From CAZLRH01 sp964562015 (GTDB taxonomy: Bacteria; Verrucomicrobiota; Verrucomicrobiia; Opitutales; JABDGR01), in assembly GCA_964562015.1 (NCBI GenBank), contig CAZLRH010000002.1:62001-126000 (forward strand): 64,000 nucleotides of DNA, written 5' to 3'. The position numbers were made by a program, and so were the translations under genes. Each line of letters opens with the position of its first letter. Position 1 is the stretch's first letter. The notes beneath the pieces are model-generated. The model had not been told where the DNA came from, searched no databases, and worked only from the letters and a program-made list of their open reading frames with translations. Below, in pieces: positions 1-7,749 of this stretch.

Positions 1-2
1 GC

Positions 3-428
3 AAGGGTGAACCTCTGCGCACCGTGTTGCTGTGCGACATGGATCTCGTGATTGCCCAGGAATTTCGGAACGAATTGCCGGTCATCATTGTCAAAACCCT
101 TATCTCCGCCGGTGCCAAGGCGGCGGCCCAGTACGGCCTCTACGCCGCCACCAAGGGCAACAACGCCCTTTCCCTGTTCGCGGAAATCGGCGGCACCCTC
201 TACCAATTCGCCACCAACCGCGCCGACTTGCGCACGTGGGTCACCCTGCCCAAGCAGTTCGTGTATTGCCGCCTGCCCACCCCCGCCGACCGGAAACTCC
301 AACTCACCAACCAAGGGACCGGCCTGACGCAGACTGTTGACCTCCCGCCGGGCGTCGTTACCATTGTGTACGTCAAAAGCAACACCTTCGCTGACCGCCT
401 CCTCGTCAATACCTTTACCCTTCGTTGA
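3..428 (+). CDS. COG3014-family protein, C-terminal part (5' truncated)
   Basis: The reading frame is open from the left edge, so only the C-terminal 141 residues are visible. They contain a hydrophobic stretch (VIIVKTLISAGAKAAAQYGL) followed by a beta-rich tail with RTWVTLPKQF and TIVYVKSN. These features resemble the end of COG3014 proteins, a conserved family of unknown function. The strongest support is the order of neighbours: a YcfL-like lipoprotein starts 3 bases after the stop, and an LpoB-like lipoprotein follows. In other diderm bacteria these three families occur side by side. The spacing indicates co-transcription and an envelope role, perhaps linked to control of peptidoglycan synthesis. 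The function of COG3014 itself is unknown. The family call is from recall of the family, not from an alignment. Confidence 0.7.
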   Translation, partial: KGEPLRTVLLCDMDLVIAQEFRNELPVIIVKTLISAGAKAAAQYGLYAATKGNNALSLFAEIGGTLYQFATNRADLRTWVTLPKQFVYCRLPTPADRKLQLTNQGTGLTQTVDLPPGVVTIVYVKSNTFADRLLVNTFTLR

Positions 429-431
429 CCC

Positions 432-860
432 ATGAAAAAATCCGCCCTTCGCATTTTCGCCGCCGCCACGCTGGGCCTTGCGTTGCTCGCCGGTTGCTCG
501 ACCGTCAATACCGTCGAGCCCGCCAATCCGCAGGCCCGCCCCAACCGCGTGGACGACAAGCGCATCATCACCGACTCCGACCTCAACGACATCGCCTACG
601 TGCAAAATGTTTATGAGACCACCGTCAGCGGCAATCTCAAGCGCGTGCAGGTGACGATCCGGAATCTCACTTCCACGGTAAAAAACGTGAATTACAAATT
701 CACCTGGTTTGACGGCCAGGGCATCGTGGTGGATTCGCCGATGAGCCTTTACCAGTCCGTGTCCATCGAAGGCGGGGCTTCCTTGCCGCTGACCTCGACC
801 GCGCCGAATCCAAAGGCCGTGGACTTCAAACTCGAACTGCTCGGCTCCGTCCGCCGCTAA
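432..860 (+). CDS. YcfL-like (DUF1425) lipoprotein
   Basis: This 142-residue protein has a lipoprotein signal peptide ending in LLAGC, with the lipidated cysteine at residue 22. It is therefore predicted to sit in the outer membrane or periplasm. The mature part carries the DUF1425/YcfL pattern: a region with VQVTIRNLTS near residues 74-83, then a beta-rich section with YKFTWFDGQGI near residues 91-101 and an SVSIEGGAS element. The length fits the family. The gene starts 3 bases after the COG3014 gene and ends 15 bases before the LpoB-like gene, so the three are probably one transcript. In Escherichia coli, YcfL is encoded next to LpoB. YcfL has no established biochemical role. Confidence 0.8.
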   Translation: MKKSALRIFAAATLGLALLAGCSTVNTVEPANPQARPNRVDDKRIITDSDLNDIAYVQNVYETTVSGNLKRVQVTIRNLTSTVKNVNYKFTWFDGQGIVVDSPMSLYQSVSIEGGASLPLTSTAPNPKAVDFKLELLGSVRR

Positions 861-875
861 CTTTCTCCCTTCTCC

Positions 876-1478
876 ATGAAAACCTCCCCTCTTTTTCTCG
901 CTGTACTCCCTGCGCTGCTGCTGGCCGGTTGCGGCTCGCCGCCGAACTCGGCCCAATACGTGGACCCGAACGGCCCGCGCACCATCGTGTCGCTGAACCA
1001 AATCGACATCCAGGATTTCAACGGCGCCGCCGCGACGATGACCCAGTCGCTCCTCAACAGCGGGGTGCTCGAAAAAGCGCCGACGCAACCGGCGGTGATG
1101 GCCATTTCGCGCATCACCAACGACACCGGCCAGCAATTTGACACGGACTACCTGATCAAGAACATCCGCGTGGCGCTGAACAACAGCGGCAAAGTCGTCA
1201 CCACCACGACCACCGGCCTCGGCGGCAAGGCGGAAGACCCGCTGGCCCGCGACGCCGGCAACATGCAGGCGTTCATGCAGGGCCAGCCGGCGCCCTCACG
1301 CATTCCCTATTACAGTTTGTCAGGCAAGATTCTCGCCAGTACCGCCAAGGCCGACGACATCTACCAACGCACGTACACATTTCAACTGAGCCTGACGGAA
1401 ATTGCCTCGGGCAATGCCGTTTGGGAGGATCAAAAGCAAATCACCAAGCAAGGCAAACAGCCGGCGGTCGGGTTTTGA
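876..1478 (+). CDS. lpoB: LpoB-like penicillin-binding protein activator lipoprotein
   Basis: This 200-residue lipoprotein has a signal peptide ending in LLAGC (Cys19). The mature domain starts with the LpoB-family pattern LNQIDIQDFNGAAATMTQSLL near residues 41-61, followed by PAVMAISRITNDT and a conserved C-terminal section including YTFQLSLTEIASGNAVWEDQKQI. In Escherichia coli, LpoB is an outer-membrane lipoprotein that crosses the periplasm and activates the peptidoglycan synthase PBP1b. The neighbouring COG3014 and YcfL genes support the assignment. The partner synthase is not in the window, so the target is inferred from the family. The E. coli protein has a long proline-rich linker after its cysteine; here the linker is short. 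Confidence 0.85.
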   Translation: MKTSPLFLAVLPALLLAGCGSPPNSAQYVDPNGPRTIVSLNQIDIQDFNGAAATMTQSLLNSGVLEKAPTQPAVMAISRITNDTGQQFDTDYLIKNIRVALNNSGKVVTTTTTGLGGKAEDPLARDAGNMQAFMQGQPAPSRIPYYSLSGKILASTAKADDIYQRTYTFQLSLTEIASGNAVWEDQKQITKQGKQPAVGF

Positions 1479-1488
1479 AAGGGAACTG

Positions 1489-1658
1489 AAACCGCAGATT
1501 ACGCCGATGAGCGCAGATAGTCCGGGGGTAGCGCCAGATGGTCCCTGCTGCTGCACGATTGAAATCGCTTGAGCTTTGAAACGCCCGCTTCTTTGCTTTG
1601 TCCCTTAGTCCCTTTGCTCCTTAGTCCCTATTTCCGCATCTGTGAAATCTGTGGATTC
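1489..1658. repeat. Inverted-repeat spacer element between lpoB and purN
   Basis: The left end (1491-1519) reads CCGCAGATTACGCCGATGAG and then CGCAGAT. The right end (1634-1658) contains CGCATCTGTGAAATCTGTGG, which is related to the left end in inverted orientation (CRCAGATT-N-CRCAGAT). Between them lies a pyrimidine-rich direct repeat of CCTTAGTCCC (about 1602-1628). It resembles a small dispersed intergenic repeat with terminal inverted repeats. It is notable because the right end overlaps the purN start codon. Confidence 0.45.
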
Positions 1659-2244
1659 CCCCTTTAAAATCGTTCTGCTCGGTTCTGGTCGCGGCTCCAA
1701 TGCCGAAGCGGTGCTCGTGGCCGAACGCGCCGGAAAGTTGGGCCGCGCCAAGGTCGTGGGTATTCTCTGCGATCAGCCCGGCGCGCGCATCCTCGAACTC
1801 GGCCCGCGTTTTGGCGTGCCCGCGCTCTATCTCGATCCCGCACCGTTTAAGACGAAACTCGAGGGCGATGCCGAACAACACTACCTGGCACAAATTCGCG
1901 CCTGGCAAGCCGACCTCGTCGTGCTCGCCGGCTTCATGCGCGTCATCAAGAGGGCGTTTCTCGAGGCCTTCGCCGGGCGCATCATCAATCTGCACCCCAG
2001 TCTACTGCCCGCTTTTCCCGGGCTCGAATCGATCAAGCAAGCCTTCGATGCGCGCGTGCCCGTCACCGGCTGCACGGTGCATTACGTCAATGCGCAGGTG
2101 GATGCCGGCAACATTATCCGGCAAGCCACGGTCCCCATTCTCCCCGGCGATACGCTCGATGCCCTGGAAACGCGCGTCCACGCCGCGGAACACCAGTTGC
2201 TGCCGGCGGTGGTTGCGGAATTGAGTAATGGAAAGTTGAAGTGA
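1642..2244 (+). CDS. purN: Phosphoribosylglycinamide formyltransferase (GART)
   Basis: This enzyme transfers the formyl group of 10-formyltetrahydrofolate to glycinamide ribonucleotide, the third step of de novo purine synthesis, in the cytoplasm. The 200-residue length is typical. Visible motifs are the nucleotide-binding LLGSGRGSNAEAV near the N-terminus, the catalytic INLHPSLLPAFPG segment with its Asn and His near residues 114-116, and the VDAGNII segment with the catalytic Asp near residue 153. The start is GTG at 1642; a second in-frame GTG at 1651 is also possible. Both lie inside a repeat-like sequence. The gene converges on folK with one base between stops. Its folate cofactor links it to the adjacent fol operon, though they are on opposite strands. 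Confidence 0.95.
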   Translation: MKSVDSPFKIVLLGSGRGSNAEAVLVAERAGKLGRAKVVGILCDQPGARILELGPRFGVPALYLDPAPFKTKLEGDAEQHYLAQIRAWQADLVVLAGFMRVIKRAFLEAFAGRIINLHPSLLPAFPGLESIKQAFDARVPVTGCTVHYVNAQVDAGNIIRQATVPILPGDTLDALETRVHAAEHQLLPAVVAELSNGKLK

Positions 2245-2245
2245 C

Positions 2246-2767
2246 TTATCGTTTTGGCGCTGTCCATAAAATCACATCCGGACTCTCTGCGGCGGAGGCC
2301 AGCCGGGCGCGGGCCTCGGCCCAAATCGGGCGCTGAAAACGCCGCGACCGTTCGATCAATTCCCGCAGAGGCACGGTGACAAAGGCGCGATCCCACATGC
2401 GCGGGTGCGGCAGGATCAACTCTGGACCATTGCTAGTCACGCCTTCGTATAACAGCAAATCAAGATCCAGTGTGCGCGGGCCCCAGCGGATTTCCTCTGC
2501 GCGCCGACGGCCTGCCGCGCGTTCGAGTTGATGCAGCACCGGCAAAAGCTCGGCCGGCTCCAGCGTTGTTTCCAGTCCCGCCACCAAGTTGAGAAACAAC
2601 GGCTGCTCCGTGAGGCCCACGGGAGCGGTTTCATAAATCGCCGAGGGTTCGACTAAGGTTATTCCGGGAGTCTTCCGCAAAGCGTCCAGTGCGGCGCGCA
2701 GCGTGGCCCCGCGGTCGCCGAGATTGGCGCCGAGGCCCACAAAGGCTTGTCGCGCGGCGGCGGGCAT
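2246..2767 (-). CDS. folK: 2-amino-4-hydroxy-6-hydroxymethyldihydropteridine pyrophosphokinase
   Basis: HPPK transfers pyrophosphate from ATP to 6-hydroxymethyl-7,8-dihydropterin, making the substrate of dihydropteroate synthase. The 173-residue protein shows the family hallmarks: FVGLGANLGDR at residues 9-19, IYETAPVG with the pterin-side residues, FLNLVAGLETTL, and the RWGPRTLDLDLLLY block with the metal-binding acidic pair, followed by LILPHPRMWDRAFV. It is the last gene of folP-folB-folK, starting 3 bases after the folB stop. The length matches single-domain HPPK. Confidence 0.95.
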   Translation of the reverse strand: MPAAARQAFVGLGANLGDRGATLRAALDALRKTPGITLVEPSAIYETAPVGLTEQPLFLNLVAGLETTLEPAELLPVLHQLERAAGRRRAEEIRWGPRTLDLDLLLYEGVTSNGPELILPHPRMWDRAFVTVPLRELIERSRRFQRPIWAEARARLASAAESPDVILWTAPKR

Positions 2768-2770
2768 GGC

Positions 2771-3145
2771 TCAGGCGCCGACGCGCGTGCGCCGAATCTT
2801 TGCGCTGAAGCCGGCGAAGGCAAATTCCACCGGCGGCGCGGGCTTCGTGACTTCCACCTCGACCGCCTGCACCGTCGAAAAGGCCTGGAGCAATTCGGCC
2901 GCGATGGCTTCGGCCAGCGACTCAGCCAATTGCCGCGACGGGCCCTCCATGACAGCCCGCACGGTTTCAAAAATGGCCCGGTAATCAATCGCCCGCGCGA
3001 GGTCGTCCGCGCGGCCAGCCTCAGCCAGCGGCACTTCCAGCCGCACCGTGACTTCAAAAACCTGGCCGTGAGTTTTTTCCTGCGGAAAAACCCCGTGCCG
3101 GGCGAAAAAGCGCAGGCGCGTGAGCGTGAGAGAATCGGAGGTCAT
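2771..3145 (-). CDS. folB: Dihydroneopterin aldolase
   Basis: This 124-residue protein is expected to cleave 7,8-dihydroneopterin to 6-hydroxymethyl-dihydropterin and glycolaldehyde. Family features visible are the N-terminal LTRLRFFARHGVFPQEKTHGQVF segment with the conserved HGVFPQE, the IDYRAIFETVRAVME block, and a C-terminal VEVEVTKPAPP strand. The ATG at 3145 is chosen because it overlaps the folP stop in an ATGA arrangement and matches family length. The open frame runs further upstream but only into folP. Tight overlap with folP and a 3-base gap to folK mark one translationally coupled operon. Confidence 0.93.
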   Translation of the reverse strand: MTSDSLTLTRLRFFARHGVFPQEKTHGQVFEVTVRLEVPLAEAGRADDLARAIDYRAIFETVRAVMEGPSRQLAESLAEAIAAELLQAFSTVQAVEVEVTKPAPPVEFAFAGFSAKIRRTRVGA

Positions 3146-4068
3146 GGTGTCCAGGCGAGACCGGCGCGGAGCGCGTCGGCCATTTTGACAAAACGGCGCA
3201 TCGGCGCGACATCGTGCACGCGCACCATCTGGCAGCCTTGCTGAATGCCCCAAACGAGGGTCGCCCCGGTGGCATCCAGACGGTCCTCCACCGGGGCATC
3301 GAGCACGCGGCCGAGCGTGGACTTGCGCGACGTGCCGAGCAAGACCGGAAAACCCAGTTCCACCACGCGCGCAAGGTGCCTGAGTACTTCAAGATTTTGC
3401 GCCGGTTCCTTGGCAAAACCAAAACCCGGATCCAGCCACAACTGGTGGTGAGCGATGCCCGCGGAGCGCGCGACCAAAACACTCAGGCGCAAATCATCGA
3501 GCACCTCGGGCCAGAAATCCTTATAATCCCGATCGGGCCGGTTGTGCATAAGAATAAGCGGGCAGCCGAGGTCCGCCACCACCGCCGCCAGAGGAGATTC
3601 ATCCACGGCCAGTTGGGTGGAGGCCGTGGGATGATGCAACGACGCAATCAATTCGCGCCGCCGGGCTGCGCTGAAGCCGTGCAGGCCGCCCCACACGTCG
3701 TTCACCACGTCGGCTCCCGCGGCCACGGCAGCCCGGGCGACCTCCGCTTTGTAGGTATCAATGGATAGCGGCGCGGAGGAAAAAGCCTCACGCACCGCCT
3801 TAATTGCCGGCAACACGCGCTCCATTTCCTCGGCGGCGGAAATCGGCGCGGCCTCGGGGCGCGTGGATTCACCACCGAGATCGAGGATATCGGCCCCTGC
3901 CACGAGCATGGCGCCTGCCCGGTCCACAACCGCCTGCAACGAGGGCAATTCCCCGCCGTCGGAAAAAGAATCCGGCGTGAGGTTGAGGACCCCCATCAAC
4001 AAAGTGCGCCCGCCCGGCGTCGGCAAGGCGCGGCCATGCGGACTCTGCCAGTACGAGGGAGAAGTCAT
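3142..4068 (-). CDS. folP: Dihydropteroate synthase
   Basis: DHPS condenses hydroxymethyldihydropterin pyrophosphate with para-aminobenzoate and is the sulfonamide target. The 308-residue sequence has MGVLNLTPDSFSDGG (about residues 25-39), LDLGGESTRP (about 62-71), SIDTYKAEVA, NDVWGG, LILMHNRPDRD, LWLDPGFGFAKE, LLGTSRKSTLG and the terminal VRVHDV. All are standard DHPS landmarks. One oddity is a roughly 35-residue insertion between the NDVWGG and LILMHNR motifs (HGFSAARRRELIASLHH and onward), which makes the protein longer than the usual 270-280 residues. It is the first gene of the folPBK operon. The spacer to the next upstream gene is 74 bases. Confidence 0.95.
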   Translation of the reverse strand: MTSPSYWQSPHGRALPTPGGRTLLMGVLNLTPDSFSDGGELPSLQAVVDRAGAMLVAGADILDLGGESTRPEAAPISAAEEMERVLPAIKAVREAFSSAPLSIDTYKAEVARAAVAAGADVVNDVWGGLHGFSAARRRELIASLHHPTASTQLAVDESPLAAVVADLGCPLILMHNRPDRDYKDFWPEVLDDLRLSVLVARSAGIAHHQLWLDPGFGFAKEPAQNLEVLRHLARVVELGFPVLLGTSRKSTLGRVLDAPVEDRLDATGATLVWGIQQGCQMVRVHDVAPMRRFVKMADALRAGLAWTP

Positions 4069-4142
4069 GCGGAAAAACCGTCGCTATGATTCGCAAACTC
4101 CGGCGCACTGGCAAGCTTCACTCGCGCTGCCTACGCGCTCGC

Positions 4143-6026
4143 TCATGCCGTGGCCTCGGTCGGCGTCGGGGCTGGCGGCGTCTCAGCCGCGGCTTTGGCC
4201 GCCGTTTCCTGGCGCAGGCGCCGGTAATCGTCGAGCTTGCGTTTGCGCAAGTCGTCCGCCTGGGATTTGACTTCAGCCTCGATGGCGAATTCCTCGCGCA
4301 CGACTTCCATGTCCTCGATGTCGGGCGGCACGGTGCCGATGGCTTCCTCGAGGGTGGAAAAACCCGCGCGCACTTTTTTCATGCTGTCCTGGTGCAGGGT
4401 GGACATGCCGTTCATCATCGCGATGCGCTTGATCATGGCCGTCTCGGCCTCCTTGTTGATGGCTTCGACGAGGGCTTCGCTCGTGCCCATCAATTCATGG
4501 ATGCCCACGCGGCCCTTGTAGCCGGTGCGGTTGCAGGCCGGGCAGCCCTCCGGGTTCGCGCGGAAAATCTGGCCGCGCCATTGAATCGCCTTGAGCAGAA
4601 TCTCCGCTTCGCGGCCCACCGGTTCGAAAGGCTGCTTGCAGGCCTTGCACACGCGCCGCATGAGGCGCTGCGCGCACACACACACAAGGGAGGCCGATAC
4701 CATGAACGGCTCGACTTCCATCTCCGTGAGGCGCGCGACCGTCGAAGGCGCATCATTGGTGTGCAGGGTGGAAAAAAGCATGTGGCCGGTGAGCGCAGCC
4801 TCGACCGCGATGCCCGCAGTTTCCTTGTCGCGAATTTCGCCGACGAGGATGATGTCCGGATCCTGGCGCAAAAAAGCGCGCAGCGCGGTCGCAAAAGTCA
4901 GGCCGATCTTGCGGTGCATCTGCATCTGGCACAGGCCCGGGAGCGTGTATTCAATTGGGTCCTCGGCGGTGCGGATGACCAGGTCCGGCGAATTGATTTC
5001 ATTCAACGCCGAATAAAGCGTCATGGACTTGCCGGAGCCGGTCGGGCCGCAGTGCAGCAACATGCCGAACGGCCGCTGGAGCAATTCGCGATAAAGCATC
5101 AAATTCTCGGGCTCAAACCCCAGCGCGGGCAGCGGCAAGGTGGATTTCTGCTTGTCCAGAATACGCATGACGACGCCTTCGCCGTGATTCAACGGGGCCG
5201 TGGAGATGCGCAGATCGATGTCGAGATTCTTGCGCGTGTGCTGCTTGAAAACAATACGGCCGTCCTGCGGCAGGCGCTTTTCCGCAATGTCGAGATTCGC
5301 CATGACTTTCAGGCGGGCAATGAGCGCGCCGGAGACCTTGGCCGGAATCGTCAACTTTTCCTGGCAATTGCCATCGATGCGGACCCGCACCCGGGTGGAT
5401 TTCTCGAACGGCTCGATGTGAATGTCGCTGCCGCCCGAGTAATAGGCGTCCTCGATGATGCGGTTGGCCAGTTGGATGATGGGCGCGGAATCCTCGCTCT
5501 CCATGCCATTCTCGATGTCTTCCTCCGTGGTGGCCTCGTCCATGCCGAGCGCCTCAACGACATCGCCAAAGCCCTCGGAATGGGTCGGCTCCTTTTTCTC
5601 GTCCAACAATTCCGCCAGCTCGGATTCCACCGCAAGCAGGAGGGCCACTTTCTGGCGGGTGAGTTCCTGAATCTTGTGGGTGACCTGGAGATTGAACGGG
5701 TTGGCCAGCGCCACGATGAGAAAGCTGCCGGCCTGACCCACGGGCAGCACTTTATTTTCGCAGCAGAAATCACGATCCAGTTTTTGGAAAGTCAATTCGT
5801 CCACCTGGAAATTGCGCGCAAAAAACGGGCTGAGGCCGAAGGCGCGGCTGCGGGCGATGTGCAGGGCGGGATCCGATATCTTGTACTCCGTCTGCAAAAG
5901 TTTGCCGAGCCCCTCGCCGGACATGTCGGCCGAGGAATTGATCAAGGCGGTGGCCTGCTCCTCCGTCAATTTGCGGAGGGACTTCAAGTGGTTGACGATG
6001 GAGGCTTGGATGCGCGCAAGTGCCAT
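4143..6026 (-). CDS. GspE/PilB-family type II secretion / type IV pilus assembly ATPase
   Basis: This 627-residue protein is a cytoplasmic hexameric secretion ATPase that powers pilin or pseudopilin polymerisation. An N-terminal T2SSE_N-like domain (about residues 1-150) precedes the ATPase core. Walker A is GPTGSGKS (327-334), the Asp box is AEDPIEY (354-360), Walker B is IILVGEIRD (392-400) and the His box is TGHMLFSTLHTNDA (413-426). A tetracysteine zinc motif follows (Cys460, 463, 495, 498), as in GspE and PilB but not PilT. A charged C-terminal extension of about 90 residues ends in a Pro/Ala/Thr-rich tail. No pilin or platform genes are nearby, so pilus and type II secretion cannot be told apart. 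The downstream response regulator lies on the same strand 175 bases upstream of the start. Confidence 0.93.
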   Translation of the reverse strand: MALARIQASIVNHLKSLRKLTEEQATALINSSADMSGEGLGKLLQTEYKISDPALHIARSRAFGLSPFFARNFQVDELTFQKLDRDFCCENKVLPVGQAGSFLIVALANPFNLQVTHKIQELTRQKVALLLAVESELAELLDEKKEPTHSEGFGDVVEALGMDEATTEEDIENGMESEDSAPIIQLANRIIEDAYYSGGSDIHIEPFEKSTRVRVRIDGNCQEKLTIPAKVSGALIARLKVMANLDIAEKRLPQDGRIVFKQHTRKNLDIDLRISTAPLNHGEGVVMRILDKQKSTLPLPALGFEPENLMLYRELLQRPFGMLLHCGPTGSGKSMTLYSALNEINSPDLVIRTAEDPIEYTLPGLCQMQMHRKIGLTFATALRAFLRQDPDIILVGEIRDKETAGIAVEAALTGHMLFSTLHTNDAPSTVARLTEMEVEPFMVSASLVCVCAQRLMRRVCKACKQPFEPVGREAEILLKAIQWRGQIFRANPEGCPACNRTGYKGRVGIHELMGTSEALVEAINKEAETAMIKRIAMMNGMSTLHQDSMKKVRAGFSTLEEAIGTVPPDIEDMEVVREEFAIEAEVKSQADDLRKRKLDDYRRLRQETAAKAAAETPPAPTPTEATA

Positions 6027-6201
6027 GGGAGACGGCGGAAACCCAGCCCGCCCGAACCCCCAGCATAGCGGGAGAACGGCAAAAAGATAGAGCAGAACTT
6101 CGGGTCGACCGCGCTTTGACAGATTTTTTATGGCGCGACTAAACTAATCTAAACAACGCTAGAAAAACCTGCCCCCACGACCGGCCGGAAGGGTGGCGGC
6201 C

Positions 6202-7536
6202 TCAGGCGCCCGGAATCAATTCGGGATAAATCAGCGAAAGGTCGTCGAGGTTGCCGATGCTGCCGAGCAAGGCGGGATCGATTTTGAAATTCTTCAGGAG
6301 GGCCACCGGCTCGACACCGGCCCGGCGCGCGGATTCGGCGATAAATTCCCGTTGCTTGGCAATCAAATAAGATTCCATCCTATCCGGCACCACGCTTTCG
6401 TCGGTCGCGAGGAGTTTGGCGGCGTCGGCGCCGGCCAGCGGCGGCACATGCTCGGTGGCGACCACGCGGCGCGCGACGTCCACCACCTCCAGATAGTTAC
6501 CGGGCCAGGCGTAACCGAGGAGCGTCGAAACGGCCTCGGGCGACAATTGCGCGCGCTCGGCGTCGCCTTCGCGGCGGGAAAACAAGTCCAGGTGCAGCTT
6601 GAGGTAGGTGGCCAGGTCCGCCAGGCGCTCGCGCAACGGCGGCAGGACGATGAGGTGGTTCTTCACCACGTCGAACATCTCCGGGCTGCTTTCCGGAAGC
6701 ATCTGCGGGTAGCGCGTGATATCGAGGAAGAAAACCCAGGAAACCTCGCGGCCGTTGGGCAGGAATTTCGGGTCCGCCGCGAGCAGCTTTTGCACGAGCT
6801 CGATTTGGCCGCGCGTGGCCTCGCCAAAATCCGTGATGGCCACGAGCTTGCTCACCGCGGTCTGGCCCGGCAGTTCGCGAATGGCCTGCAAGACTTCCAG
6901 CGATTCAATCTGCGCGATGGAAAATTGATGAATGGGCAGCCCCGCAAAGCCGTACCAGCCGGACAGTTCGCAAGTGATCAACTCGATTTCTGCGCCGGGC
7001 GGCAGGCCCACAAATTGATAATTACCCGAACGCGAGGCGTCCCACAATTGCTGGGCAAAATGCTGCGAGCCCTCGGTCGCGTCGGCCAAATGCACCAATT
7101 CGGGATAAGTCCGAACCCAGGCATCTGACGTGCCCTCGGGCTTGGGCTGGGCCGCGGCGCGCTCCTCTTCGGACATGGGCTGCACGAACCGGCGCACGTG
7201 GTTGAGGAACGCTTTAATATCGAGGGGCTTTTCCAGGACAAGCGTCACATCCATGTTGGCCACTTTGACCAGCTCGGGGGTGTTCATCAGCCCGGACACC
7301 ATGATGATTGGAAGATTCGGCAAACGGGCGCGGGCGCGCTCCATGAAATCCGCGCCGTCCATCACCGGCATTTTGTAGTCGGCGATGACGAGATCGAATT
7401 CCTCGGCATCGAGCGCCTTCAAGGCATCGTGGGGCCGGGTCACCATTTCTGTGCGGAAGCCCTCCTGCACGAGCAAGTCGCGCAGCATTTCCGCATAGTT
7501 TTCCTCGTCGTCGAGGACTAGAATTTTACCAGACAT
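6202..7536 (-). CDS. Response regulator with a degenerate NtrC-type AAA+ domain
   Basis: The first 120 residues are a canonical receiver domain: LVLDDEEN with the acidic pair, phospho-acceptor Asp53 in VIADYKMPVMDG, and Lys103 in LEKPLD. The next 230 residues follow the sigma54-activator core: LPPLRERLADL (298-308) matches the sensor region PPLRER, and YAWPGNYLEV (342-351) matches the WPGN sensor II motif. However, the position of Walker A reads GLPPGAEIEL, with no Lys, and no GAFTGA loop is visible. The protein is therefore unlikely to hydrolyse ATP or open sigma54 promoters. The C-terminal 65 residues may be a relic of the Fis-type helix-turn-helix. It lies upstream of the GspE/PilB ATPase on the same strand, which suggests a link to pilus or secretion control. 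Confidence 0.8.
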   Translation of the reverse strand: MSGKILVLDDEENYAEMLRDLLVQEGFRTEMVTRPHDALKALDAEEFDLVIADYKMPVMDGADFMERARARLPNLPIIMVSGLMNTPELVKVANMDVTLVLEKPLDIKAFLNHVRRFVQPMSEEERAAAQPKPEGTSDAWVRTYPELVHLADATEGSQHFAQQLWDASRSGNYQFVGLPPGAEIELITCELSGWYGFAGLPIHQFSIAQIESLEVLQAIRELPGQTAVSKLVAITDFGEATRGQIELVQKLLAADPKFLPNGREVSWVFFLDITRYPQMLPESSPEMFDVVKNHLIVLPPLRERLADLATYLKLHLDLFSRREGDAERAQLSPEAVSTLLGYAWPGNYLEVVDVARRVVATEHVPPLAGADAAKLLATDESVVPDRMESYLIAKQREFIAESARRAGVEPVALLKNFKIDPALLGSIGNLDDLSLIYPELIPGA

Positions 7537-7673
7537 GAGTTTAAAAGGCCTCAGCAGCCCTAATTGCTTACACTAAAGCCACCCCCTTTAGCAACTCTCC
7601 GCTCGGAAAATCTTTTGCGGCCCGCCTCGTCTCCGGGGTGAAAATTGCCGAGTGCCCTGGGAAAGCCCCCAGT

Positions 7674-7689
7674 TTAAACGCGTGTTTGA
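7674..7689. promoter_or_regulatory. TTAAACGCGTGTTTGA imperfect palindrome upstream of the amidase gene
   Basis: This 16-bp dyad differs by one base from the TCAAAC-N4-GTTTGA consensus seen before both RND units in this window. It lies about 60 bases before the amidase start codon. It could be a further site of the same regulator or a chance match. Confidence 0.35.
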
Positions 7690-7749
7690 CTACCTGACTG
7701 CCTATCCGCTTGCGTGGCAGGGCCACTTGGAGGATGATGCGGCCCACTG

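Noticed and set aside
3146..3253. Upstream extension of folB
   Set aside because: It lies inside folP and adds sequence unlike dihydroneopterin aldolase; ATG 3145 makes the standard length and an ATGA overlap.
4086..6068. Long plus-strand open frame opposite the GspE/PilB gene
   Set aside because: It mirrors a gene with intact Walker and zinc motifs; the translation is His/Arg/Gly-biased with no domain, as expected of an antisense frame in GC-rich DNA.
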